NCBI RefSeq assembly: GCF_000760695.4
Contig: NZ_JHEG04000001.1
Span: 1,187,834-1,251,833, forward strand
Direction: 5' to 3'
Source: Tolypothrix bouteillei VB521301
GTDB lineage: Bacteria > Cyanobacteriota > Cyanobacteriia > Cyanobacteriales > Nostocaceae
DNA: 64,000 bases
The position numbers were made by a program, and so were the translations under genes. Under the pieces are notes generated by a model. It was not told the DNA's origin. It was given only the letters and a program-made list of their open reading frames with translations, and searched no databases. Positions 10,487 through 18,357 of the stretch are shown one piece after another (the stretch's first letter is position 1; each line of letters starts with the position of its first letter).

Positions 10487-12100
10487 TTACCTGAAAGATC
10501 GACGCATCAGAGTGCTTATTATATCTACAAAAAAAGTAAGTACTATCAGAACAATTAAAGTGGTCAGCAAACCCCTGTAATCAAAGCTACCAAGCTGTTC
10601 TGTTAAAAGACGACCCAAACCACCAGCACCGACAAAACCAACAATGACTGTAGCACGAACGCAAACTTCCCAACGATAGAGGATATAGGCAAGGAAGCGG
10701 GGAAAAGTTAGGGGAATGGTGGCATAGAGAAAGATTTGAGAATGACTGGCACCTAAAGCTTGTAGCGATCGCAATGGTCTATCATCTAAATTTTCTATTA
10801 CCTCTGCCATTAATCGCCCCAAGATACCCAAGTTGTGGATAGCTAGAGCGATCGCACCCGGTAAAATTCCAGGAAACATGACAAACAGAAGGATTAAAGC
10901 CCACACAGGTTCGGGAACAGCACGAGCAAAAAGGAGTAAGAAACGAGTTAAGGGGACGACAGCAGAAGGAAGAGATTTTACCCCCATTTTCCTGACTGCA
11001 AAAAAGGAAAGTAATATACCTCCCAAACCTGCGCCTGCGATCGCTAAAACGGACATAGCCAAAGTTTGTGCTGAAAGGGTCAAGATTCGATCGAGCAGAG
11101 AAATATCTGGAGGAAATAGATTCTGAAAAACTTCTGACAGGAGTTGTGCGGTACGGGGCGACCAAAGTTTTGTAAAATCAGCTTTCACATACCAAAAAGA
11201 GAATATTAATAGAATAAGAGCAGCCACTAAGGAAAAAGCAACTACCGGATCTCGTTCTCGAACCAGCTTTTGCCGTTGCTTGAAATGCAGCACATTTAAA
11301 TCCAAACGACTCGGAACACCCAAACGCTGACGCAACCAACCACTTAAAAAATCCGTGCTACCACTTAAAAACAGCAAAGCAAATAACAAGGTCCACATTT
11401 GCTGGTAACGCAGTGATTTGAGACTGAGAAGAATTTGATAACCCAAACCCCCCGCACCAATAATACCCAACACCGCAGCAGAACGAATCGAACACTCAAA
11501 ACGATAAAAACTGTAGGAAAGTAGATTGGGGAAAGCTTGAGGAATCAAACTGTAAGTAAAAGCCTTTAGAGGAGAAACACCACTGTTTAGTAATGCTAAT
11601 AAAGGAGCGCGAGGAGTTTCATCAAAAATTTCAGAAAATACCTTAGCAGTGATAGCACCAAAAGGAATTGCGATCGCCAAAACAGCAACCAGTGGATCGA
11701 GACCAAAAATATTCAGAAAAAACAAACCCCAAACCAATTCGTGAATCGCTCTGGGAATTGCTAAAATTGCCCGTATAACTAACCAAGGAACTGGAAAACC
11801 TCTTAACGAAACTGACTTCCACCAAATCTCACACGATAAAATACCGCCCACAAACCCAATGAAAACACTCAAAAACGTGCCACACACAGCATAGGCAAAA
11901 GTTTTCAGAGTTGCATCCCAAGTTAACAACAAAAATTCCCCATTCAATTCCGGTGAAAACGCCGCCAAGAAAAAGCGGACAACAAGATTCCAGCCTCCTG
12001 TATTTATTAAATCTTGCTGAAACACCCCAGCAATATGTAAAGACCAAACCAATAAAACAACAAACAGTAACCACCAGAAATTTTGCCAATTTAATTTCAT
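10487..12100 (-). CDS. phnE: Fused double PhnE-type ABC permease (phosphonate/phosphite importer)
   Basis: Two full PhnE-like permease units are joined in one 537-residue polypeptide, roughly 1-260 and 290-537. Each has several hydrophobic helices and the EAA-type cytoplasmic loop that docks on the ATPase, ending in the family signature (GIIGAGGLGYQI in unit 1, GFVGAGGLGRLL in unit 2). PhnE normally works as a dimer or as two adjacent genes, so this protein would form the complete channel alone. It is the last gene of phnD-phnC-phnE, separated from phnC by 233 bp that contain a mobile repeat. No C-P lyase or phosphite dehydrogenase gene is visible, so the exact substrate is open. Confidence 0.88.
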   Translation of the reverse strand: MKLNWQNFWWLLFVVLLVWSLHIAGVFQQDLINTGGWNLVVRFFLAAFSPELNGEFLLLTWDATLKTFAYAVCGTFLSVFIGFVGGILSCEIWWKSVSLRGFPVPWLVIRAILAIPRAIHELVWGLFFLNIFGLDPLVAVLAIAIPFGAITAKVFSEIFDETPRAPLLALLNSGVSPLKAFTYSLIPQAFPNLLSYSFYRFECSIRSAAVLGIIGAGGLGYQILLSLKSLRYQQMWTLLFALLFLSGSTDFLSGWLRQRLGVPSRLDLNVLHFKQRQKLVRERDPVVAFSLVAALILLIFSFWYVKADFTKLWSPRTAQLLSEVFQNLFPPDISLLDRILTLSAQTLAMSVLAIAGAGLGGILLSFFAVRKMGVKSLPSAVVPLTRFLLLFARAVPEPVWALILLFVMFPGILPGAIALAIHNLGILGRLMAEVIENLDDRPLRSLQALGASHSQIFLYATIPLTFPRFLAYILYRWEVCVRATVIVGFVGAGGLGRLLTEQLGSFDYRGLLTTLIVLIVLTFFVDIISTLMRRSFR

Positions 12101-12205
12101 TTGTTTAGTTGTTAGTCGTCTCCCTTATCTCCCTTGTCCCCCTTATTTCCCTTATCTCGCCCCTCTCCTTTGTCCCTCACCCATTTCTCTTCGCATCCTC
12201 TGCAG

Positions 12206-12337
12206 CTAGTGGTCCACCACATAAGTTTTAATGGGTAAAACGATGTTCAAGCTCATCCTCTTTTTCTCTTCCTCTGCGCCCTCTGCGCCTCTGCGGTTTT
12301 TCAATCAACCCTCAAATTCAATGTGGTGAACCACTAG
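12206..12337. repeat. 132-bp MITE-like element with 15-bp terminal inverted repeats
   Basis: CTAGTGGTCCACCAC at 12206-12220 is inverted at 12323-12337 (GTGGTGAACCACTAG), with one mismatch in 15. The interior is pyrimidine-rich (tandem CTCTGCGCC units near 12275-12298) and non-coding. The right arm contains the reverse complement of the phnC stop codon (12334-12336), so the element appears to have inserted at the very end of phnC. Next to it, 12120-12175 is a CTCCCTTGTCC-type minisatellite. Confidence 0.78.
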
Positions 12338-13092
12338 TGCGATTCAATCCTATATAATTCCTCAATAACTCCTGTAGAAACCTCCCGAGCAGGAAGATCG
12401 AACAAAATTTCCCCCTTTCGCAAACCTACGATGCGTTGAAAATAACTGCGAGCATATTCAATAGCATGCAAACTAGTTACCAAAGTTTTCCCTGACTCTT
12501 TACTCAACTGACACAACAAATCCATCACTTCACGACCGCGTTCTGGATCGAGACTGGATATAGGTTCATCCGCAAGGATAGCAGCAGGATCTTGCACCAA
12601 TACGCGAGCTATAGCCACCCGTTGTTGCTGTCCGCCAGACAATCGGCTTGTACGTTCGTAAAGCTTTTCAGGAATTCCCACTTGTGCTAGCGCTTGATAA
12701 GCTGTTTGTACCTCCAACGGGTAAATTAGGGAAATCGCTGCTTTTAAGAATGACCAACGTCCTAAATGTCCCGCGTTGATATTATGAATAACTTGTAAGT
12801 TATCGACTAAATGAAATTGTTGGTAAATAGTACCAATTTGCCTTTGCACTTGTCGAAGAGATTTGGGACTCAAATTCACTAAGTTACGACCCAGTACCCA
12901 CACTTCTCCCCGAGTTGGTTGCAGTGTACCATTAAGCAAGCTGATTAAAGTGCTTTTGCCAGCACCGCTTGCACCAACAAGAGCAAGCCGTTCGCCCGAG
13001 TAAATTTTCAAGTTGATATTTGTGAGAGACTGGAAATTTCCAAATTGTTTTGTCACGTTTTTCAGTTCAAACATGAGTGTACCTCGGGTCAT
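12334..13092 (-). CDS. phnC: Phosphonate-type ABC transporter ATP-binding protein
   Basis: A 252-residue ATPase of the PhnC family. It has Walker [10 protein letters not shown], a Q-loop at TIYQQFHL, the ABC signature [13 protein letters not shown] and Walker B AILADEP. It energises the fused PhnE channel. The gene starts 18 bp after phnD, so the pair is co-transcribed. Its last codons lie against a MITE-like terminal repeat which provides the stop codon; the C-terminus (EELYRIESH) may therefore be slightly altered compared with relatives. Confidence 0.92.
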   Translation of the reverse strand: MTRGTLMFELKNVTKQFGNFQSLTNINLKIYSGERLALVGASGAGKSTLISLLNGTLQPTRGEVWVLGRNLVNLSPKSLRQVQRQIGTIYQQFHLVDNLQVIHNINAGHLGRWSFLKAAISLIYPLEVQTAYQALAQVGIPEKLYERTSRLSGGQQQRVAIARVLVQDPAAILADEPISSLDPERGREVMDLLCQLSKESGKTLVTSLHAIEYARSYFQRIVGLRKGEILFDLPAREVSTGVIEELYRIESH

Positions 13093-13110
13093 CAGCGAAC
13101 GGTGGCTAAA

Positions 13111-14031
13111 TTATTTTATTTTGCCAATTTTGCGACCAATTTGTTCAATTTGTGCATAATTTTCATTCTTTGTAGGAATAAATTTTTCTGCTTGTAAAAG
13201 ATCGAGAATTTCTTTTTGCTCTGGTATCTTGGGATCTAATTTAAACAATGCGGTTTGAACTTTTTTGACAAAATCTTCGCCATAGCGCTTTTTAACTTGA
13301 GGGTTAATCACCCAGTGATAATCGTAATATTCTGGAGTGCGCCAGATAACTTCTACTTTGCTTAAGTCTATTTCTTTAGCTTCAAGACGCTTTTGCCAAA
13401 TTTTTTCGTTCAATACACCTGTCTGAAAACTTCCTGCTTCGACAAGTTTAAGTGTTTTGTCGTGGTCACCAGAAAAACCTGCTTCACCTTTGAAGTCTGT
13501 GAGTTTTACACCAGCTTGTTCTAGAAAGTATTGTGGCATTAAACGACCTGATGTGGATGATTCACTACCGAAAGTAAAGGTACGTCCTTTAAGTTGTTTG
13601 AGGTCTGAGATATCTTTAAAGGGTTTGAGCCCAATTTTTTTATTAGCAATAAATACGCTATGGAATTTTTCATCTACATCACGTTGAGCAATAGCTTCCG
13701 CACCGGGAACTTGCAGCCTTGCTTGAACGCCAGTTAATCCTCCAAACCACACTAAGTCTAAATCACCAACTTTAAATGCTGTCACGGCTGCTGTATAATC
13801 AGTGACTGGCTTGTATTCTACGGTAACTCCAAGCTCTTTTTGTAAATAAGAAGCTAATTTGGTATACTGCCTTTGAAGTTTCTCTGGATCTTGATCGGGA
13901 ATTGCTCCGGTGACTAGGGATTTTGTTTCTTTCGCAGTTGTTGTCTGTGAAGTTTCGGTTGTGTTGGAAGAACAAGCTGTTAATGATACTAAGATGAGAA
14001 ACAACCCCGATACAAAAAGTTTCTGTAGCAT
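13111..14031 (-). CDS. phnD: Phosphonate/phosphite ABC transporter substrate-binding lipoprotein
   Basis: A PhnD-type periplasmic binding protein. Starting at the ATG at 14031 gives a classical lipoprotein signal (MLQKLF, hydrophobic core, LTAC lipobox), which is why I prefer it to the upstream start at 14094. Family signatures include GAIPDQDPEKLQRQYTKLA, DLVWFGGLTGVQAR and TFGSESSTSGRLMPQYF. It delivers its ligand to PhnE/PhnC, encoded just downstream. Ligand type (phosphonate, phosphite or other) cannot be read from the sequence with confidence. Confidence 0.9.
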   Translation of the reverse strand: MLQKLFVSGLFLILVSLTACSSNTTETSQTTTAKETKSLVTGAIPDQDPEKLQRQYTKLASYLQKELGVTVEYKPVTDYTAAVTAFKVGDLDLVWFGGLTGVQARLQVPGAEAIAQRDVDEKFHSVFIANKKIGLKPFKDISDLKQLKGRTFTFGSESSTSGRLMPQYFLEQAGVKLTDFKGEAGFSGDHDKTLKLVEAGSFQTGVLNEKIWQKRLEAKEIDLSKVEVIWRTPEYYDYHWVINPQVKKRYGEDFVKKVQTALFKLDPKIPEQKEILDLLQAEKFIPTKNENYAQIEQIGRKIGKIK

Positions 14032-14121
14032 TCGTTTTATGCAGTATACAATTTGCAAGACAAAGTAAAATTTTACAACATTAGGAATACTCATACCATT
14101 TCTGTATAAAGCAGATTCGGA

Positions 14122-14194
14122 GTATGTGAGGTACAGTATCTAATTCAAATTCCGATGTTTAAAAGCCACGCTGCAATTTTTGTACCTCACATAC
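14122..14194. repeat. Perfect 14-bp inverted repeat with 45-bp spacer
   Basis: GTATGTGAGGTACA (14122-14135) is perfectly inverted at 14181-14194 (TGTACCTCACATAC). It lies in the region upstream of phnD and downstream of the NACHT gene, so it could be a short MITE or part of a transcription-ending structure. Confidence 0.65.
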
Positions 14195-14208
14195 CTCAAA
14201 AGTGCTGT

Positions 14209-14250
14209 ACCCCTCTCCTAGGAAACCTTGCAATTTCTTAGGAGAGGGGT
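14209..14250. terminator. 12-bp hairpin downstream of the NACHT gene
   Basis: ACCCCTCTCCTA (14209-14220) pairs perfectly with TAGGAGAGGGGT (14239-14250). The structure lies 84 bp beyond the stop of the minus-strand NACHT gene and before phnD. It resembles a widespread Nostocales hairpin repeat; a clear U-run is missing, so a terminator role is an inference. An exact 18-bp tandem duplication follows at 14261-14296. Confidence 0.4.
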
Positions 14251-14333
14251 AATTAGAATTTTAAGCGCAACCTCATATTTAAGCGCAACCTCATATAGAA
14301 TTGGGATCGGTCAGTTGTGCAAATAATTAATTG

Positions 14334-17300
14334 TTATTCGTTTGTAGGATTGTCATTGCCAACCCTACTGCTCTGGTCTTTATTGTGACCTATGGCTCGC
14401 CTGTCACTGATACAGTGCCATATTCTAAAAAACTCTACATAATTCATTTTTTCCGAGCAATACCATATAAGTTTATAACAGTGACGAAATTCCTCTAATT
14501 CGTTTTCTGTGACTTCATCAGAAAAACAGTTTTTTAATAAGCTTATTAATTCTGGTATTTGTTCGTCAAGAAGAATTTTTTTAAAATTATCTGCTGTCCG
14601 CTTGCGAACCAGTTCGCTACTTGCGTTTTTTACAAGATTGACTAAGGCATAAAATGCTATTCTGTTACCTGGATCGATTTTGGCTAACCTGCACGCTCTT
14701 CGTCTTTTACTATCTTCATCTGTAGTCAGTGCTATTCCTTCCACTAGAGAAGTTATGACTCTAGCATTACCACTAGTCTGTTCTATTTGATTGTGGTGTA
14801 AAAGTGCCTCTCTATCTTCTAAATTGCCAAATTCTTGATGCAAAATTTCTTTTTTCCCACGAAGCACTTTTAGATTCTCTTCTGCTTGTTGTCTTAAAGC
14901 ATCATGAGTTGTTGTATTGATAATTTTTTCAAGTGTAGAGACAGCAATTGGATTTTCTGGAGCAATTTTGCCCAAGCTATAAGCAGCTTTCCGACGAGTA
15001 GAGTCCTTTCGGGTAGAATCAATAATTTGTATCAGTGCTGCGATCGCAACTGGGTTACCTGGATCAACTTTTCCCAAGCTATCTGCTGCTTGCCAGCAGA
15101 GATTTTCGTGCTGGATGGATGTTACTATATGCTCTAAAGCTGCGATCGCAATTCGATTCCCCGGATCGAAAACTTTTCCCAAACTGTAAGCAGCATTCCA
15201 TTTGTCAAAGTCGTTTTGGCTGGTTTGGATAAACTCTTCTAGAGATGCGATCGCGCATCTGCGGTCTGTCTTCAACAATGCAATTCGTGCGCCCTCCAAA
15301 ATAGGAGAGGGAAAGCGCCACCACTTTTGTTTAACGACATGGTAATAACCAAATCGCCACTCAATCAGCTGTCGTACAATTTTATGACATAAAGAACACT
15401 CTGCAAACTCAGCAATTCCTTGTGCTGCCAGAAAATAAGCTTGATAGCTAAAAAAACCACCGCAACCGTCCTTAAATTGGGTCAGTGCTTGAATAAATTC
15501 TTCCTTATGTGCTTGCGGTATACTCTCCCTTCCCAACCATAACAAAATAATTTGCCGCCATTCAGGTTCAAAAATACGGAAAGTAGGGAGTAGGGTATTT
15601 TCACCGCTCACCTCTCCCCACTCACCACTCTCCCAATTTAGAAAAAAATGCCAATCGCAAACGGCAAGTGCGGCAAAGTATTCTTGAAAAGTGGGGTGGT
15701 AGAAAGCATAAACTTTTTCCCCTTGGGTTTCTGATATTCCTACTTGATTCAGCCAACCCAGTTGTAGTGCTAACTGAAACATCCCTTCATCGGGCGCACC
15801 TAATACTTGGCAAACAAAGCGATGGTTGAGCCGAAATTTAGTTTTTTCTTGCGCCATAGCCTGTAGCGCTAATTTTCCTAATGCCTTATTTAATTCTTGA
15901 CGCTGGGTGGAAGTTGTGGGAAATCGATCTTGTTTCCATTCATATATAGCTTCCACAAACTGCTCGTAAAGCATAGCTTTAGTATTGGGCAATCCTCCCC
16001 GTCTCAATCCCCAGCTGTGGCACATGAGCGCCAAGCGTAGCGGATTTTTGACTGCATCTTTTATCCGCCCTTTCCCCGGTTGATCTAATTCCGATCTTAA
16101 TTTCTGTCCCAATTCAGGATTGTCGCGAAACCATCGATAAATAAAGACCCCTACTTGGTCTGGTGTTTGAGAATCCCCGTAAGTAAAATTTAGGTTGCGA
16201 TAAGTATCAAAAGATTCTAAAGCATTTTTTCCCGCATCCCAAACATTAAGCCGACAAGTCAGTATAACTCTCGCATCTGCTACCCACCCCTTTAAGAAAC
16301 TAGCAATTTTGGTCAAAGCATGACTGAATTCCATTGCCATTTCATCAACTGCGTCTAGCAGTAACCATACTCTTCCTTGGTTGAACTGTTCGCAAAATGC
16401 CTCTTGTATTTCCTGGGAAACAGAGAGCTTGCGAGTCGCCGACCGCAGCCAATCCTGAACGAGATACTGTTCCAAAGTCTTTCCCTGTAAATCTGCGAGC
16501 GAGACCCAAACAGGTAAATCTTCTGTATTATCCAATACCCAAAACGCAATCCTTTGCAGTAAGGTGGTTTTTCCTGCACCTGGTTCTCCAACTATGGCAA
16601 TCCGCTTGCTGCGCCTTTGCCTGAGAACCTGTTCCAAAAATTCATCGGGTGTAAAAGTTTGAGTAACCACCCTATCTTCTGCTTCATATAATTGCGAACC
16701 TTGAACGGGAGAAACATCTTCACTGCGCCTATCTCTGTGTTTTCGTTCCATTAGTCCCAAAGGCACATATACTTCATCTAGCTCGAAACTCAACCCATCC
16801 AAACTTGTTAGGGGATTAGTCGTTAACCGTCTTTGATTTTGTGCCTCTAGGGTACTGCGGCATAGTTGTTGCCAGTTGGGAGACACGGATGGAGAGCTAG
16901 GGGGAGAACAGAGGAAAATTTCTCCCTTGTCCCCCTTGTCCCCCCTCTCCCCCTTGTCCCCCAACTTCGACTTTTCAGGGCGACGGGTTTCCCACTCCGT
17001 GTCAAACTGTCGTAAGTTAGCTTCCTTATCCCAACGGCTGTACCACAGCTTGAGTGTAAAGTGCCAAGTTTCCGAACCACCCCGCGATGCACGATTATCT
17101 TCCAGAATCTCCAAAAAATCCTCAAATCGCTTCAACGCTTCCTTAATTTGTTCGCCGTTTAACGAATTTTGCTCTGACTCCAAACTTGTCAACGCTATCA
17201 AAAATCTAACTTTCGTTCTTACAACCAAGCGATTCTCTGTTTGCCATCGTATCTGAACTTGAGGGCGAAGCGCATCCAATGCTGCTTCGTTGAACTCACC

Positions 17301-17387
17301 CAATTCATCAGTAGCATACATTAACAGTACTTCTAACAAGCGCTTTGCTCGTTTTTTTGCTTCTGGGCCATAGCTTGGTCTTGCCAT
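14334..17387 (-). CDS. NACHT/STAND NTPase with C-terminal HEAT-like repeats
   Basis: The 1017-residue protein has a helical N-terminal region (1-135) of unrecognised function, then a NACHT NTPase with Walker A near 263-275 (VGEPGAGKTTLL) and Walker B near 340-350 (VWLLLDAVDE). A winged-helix-like region with YAFYHPTFQEYFAAL follows near 550, and HEAT-like repeats of about 35 residues lie at about 720-850 (AYSLGKV, ADSLGKV, AYSLGKI). STAND proteins are switch-like ATPases; many cyanobacterial ones are thought to act in defence or cell death, but no nuclease or TIR effector is visible here. Residues about 137-156 are a GDKG repeat encoded by a minisatellite. The neighbouring genes do not form an obvious system with it. 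Confidence 0.85.
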   Translation of the reverse strand: MARPSYGPEAKKRAKRLLEVLLMYATDELGEFNEAALDALRPQVQIRWQTENRLVVRTKVRFLIALTSLESEQNSLNGEQIKEALKRFEDFLEILEDNRASRGGSETWHFTLKLWYSRWDKEANLRQFDTEWETRRPEKSKLGDKGERGDKGDKGEIFLCSPPSSPSVSPNWQQLCRSTLEAQNQRRLTTNPLTSLDGLSFELDEVYVPLGLMERKHRDRRSEDVSPVQGSQLYEAEDRVVTQTFTPDEFLEQVLRQRRSKRIAIVGEPGAGKTTLLQRIAFWVLDNTEDLPVWVSLADLQGKTLEQYLVQDWLRSATRKLSVSQEIQEAFCEQFNQGRVWLLLDAVDEMAMEFSHALTKIASFLKGWVADARVILTCRLNVWDAGKNALESFDTYRNLNFTYGDSQTPDQVGVFIYRWFRDNPELGQKLRSELDQPGKGRIKDAVKNPLRLALMCHSWGLRRGGLPNTKAMLYEQFVEAIYEWKQDRFPTTSTQRQELNKALGKLALQAMAQEKTKFRLNHRFVCQVLGAPDEGMFQLALQLGWLNQVGISETQGEKVYAFYHPTFQEYFAALAVCDWHFFLNWESGEWGEVSGENTLLPTFRIFEPEWRQIILLWLGRESIPQAHKEEFIQALTQFKDGCGGFFSYQAYFLAAQGIAEFAECSLCHKIVRQLIEWRFGYYHVVKQKWWRFPSPILEGARIALLKTDRRCAIASLEEFIQTSQNDFDKWNAAYSLGKVFDPGNRIAIAALEHIVTSIQHENLCWQAADSLGKVDPGNPVAIAALIQIIDSTRKDSTRRKAAYSLGKIAPENPIAVSTLEKIINTTTHDALRQQAEENLKVLRGKKEILHQEFGNLEDREALLHHNQIEQTSGNARVITSLVEGIALTTDEDSKRRRACRLAKIDPGNRIAFYALVNLVKNASSELVRKRTADNFKKILLDEQIPELISLLKNCFSDEVTENELEEFRHCYKLIWYCSEKMNYVEFFRIWHCISDRRAIGHNKDQSSRVGNDNPTNE

Positions 17388-17670
17388 CGTTGTTAGGGGC
17401 TGGGGAATGGGGAACTCGGGACGTCCACGAAGTCGGAATTAGGGGCATGGAGGTTGGAAAATGGAATAGGGCTCTTTCTCCTAGTTTCCATTGACTTAAA
17501 AGTTCGGGGATTCCCCCAAGTTTAACAACTTCCCCTAAGAGTCTAATCCAGATTTTACAAGCTTTTTCACTGTTGCGACTTTTGTTAGCTTTAGGGAATT
17601 TGTTCCAAGTAAAGTGATGTATAGAAAAGGAAACACCAAAGATTCTATAACCGTATGTCTGGAAGTTGAT

Positions 17671-18054
17671 ATGCTGAAACTAACTTATACTGAAAATAAC
17701 TTCACCCTAGAGCGTTTAAATGAATCTTTGGAAGATTGGCTTAACATTAGAGTCGCACTGGCTGTACGCTTAGCCACGGGTATCCACGTTGAACCCACTA
17801 CTGCTTCTTTTCTGCTCGGGATTAAAGTTTCTTGCTTGCTTGAGATGGAAAGCTCAATTCAGGAAGATAGTATAAAAATTTACCCTTGTGATGCTGACTT
17901 TGTTGAGGTTGTTCTCAAAGGTCTTTGGGTGACATCAGATGTAGAAAGTGAAACAGGTGTTTTTGTGGCTGCACTTTCACCATCTACAGAATTATTGTTG
18001 CAGCGACTGTCGCAATTATCAGTAACCTGTTATCAGTCATCCGTTCGCGGTTAA
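17671..18054 (+). CDS. Conserved-looking small protein of unknown function
   Basis: I do not recognise a domain. The frame is open from a GTG at 17614, but the ATG at 17671 has a GGAAG motif 5 bp upstream and starts the compositionally even part (MLKLTYTENNFTLERLNESLEDW), giving 127 residues. It looks soluble, mixed alpha/beta, with several hydrophobic strands and no signal peptide. It is divergent from the NACHT gene and precedes the vWA gene by 303 bp, which contains a strong hairpin. Confidence 0.6.
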   Translation: MLKLTYTENNFTLERLNESLEDWLNIRVALAVRLATGIHVEPTTASFLLGIKVSCLLEMESSIQEDSIKIYPCDADFVEVVLKGLWVTSDVESETGVFVAALSPSTELLLQRLSQLSVTCYQSSVRG

Positions 18055-18121
18055 CTGATATTATTTGAGATTTTAAATTTTGGATTGAGAACGCGATCGC
18101 TCATCCAAAATATTCAGTCTT

Positions 18122-18204
18122 GCTGTTTGTGGGACTTTTGTGCGACTTCCGTCATAGCCTGTTAAGCTGTTCAACCTAAGTCGTGCGTCCTTTCCCCAAA
18201 CAGC
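18122..18204 (+). ncRNA. Candidate structured RNA: 83-nt stem-loop upstream of the vWA gene
   Basis: An 8-bp end stem (18122-18129 with 18197-18204) continues past a one-base bulge (18130) into 4 bp (18131-18134 with 18193-18196). A 5x6-nt internal loop follows, then a 9-bp stem with two G-U pairs (18140-18148 with 18178-18186), closed by a 29-nt loop. The 21 paired positions are more than expected by chance. The layout recalls Y RNAs, which bind vWA-containing Ro proteins, and the next gene encodes a vWA protein. The strand is assumed, and it may instead be a mobile repeat or part of a 5' leader. Confidence 0.3.
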
Positions 18205-18244
18205 ATCCTCATTTATGGGAATCATCTAGTAGGATACTCTAAAA

Positions 18245-18268
18245 ATCCCCCTTAAAAAGGGGAATTTA
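18245..18268. repeat. C-run/G-run palindromic repeat
   Basis: A near-palindrome in which AATCCCC and CTT lead into a AAAAA loop and GGGGAATT. It belongs to the same hairpin family as 5429-5462 and 10270-10300, and it lies about 90 bp before the vWA gene start. Confidence 0.5.
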
Positions 18269-18357
18269 GAGAGATCTGTGAAACTTTGATACATTATCAA
18301 AAACTTTTCAAACATCCATTTCAAAGATTCTGTTAATTATATTTTTTATCTTAGGTT

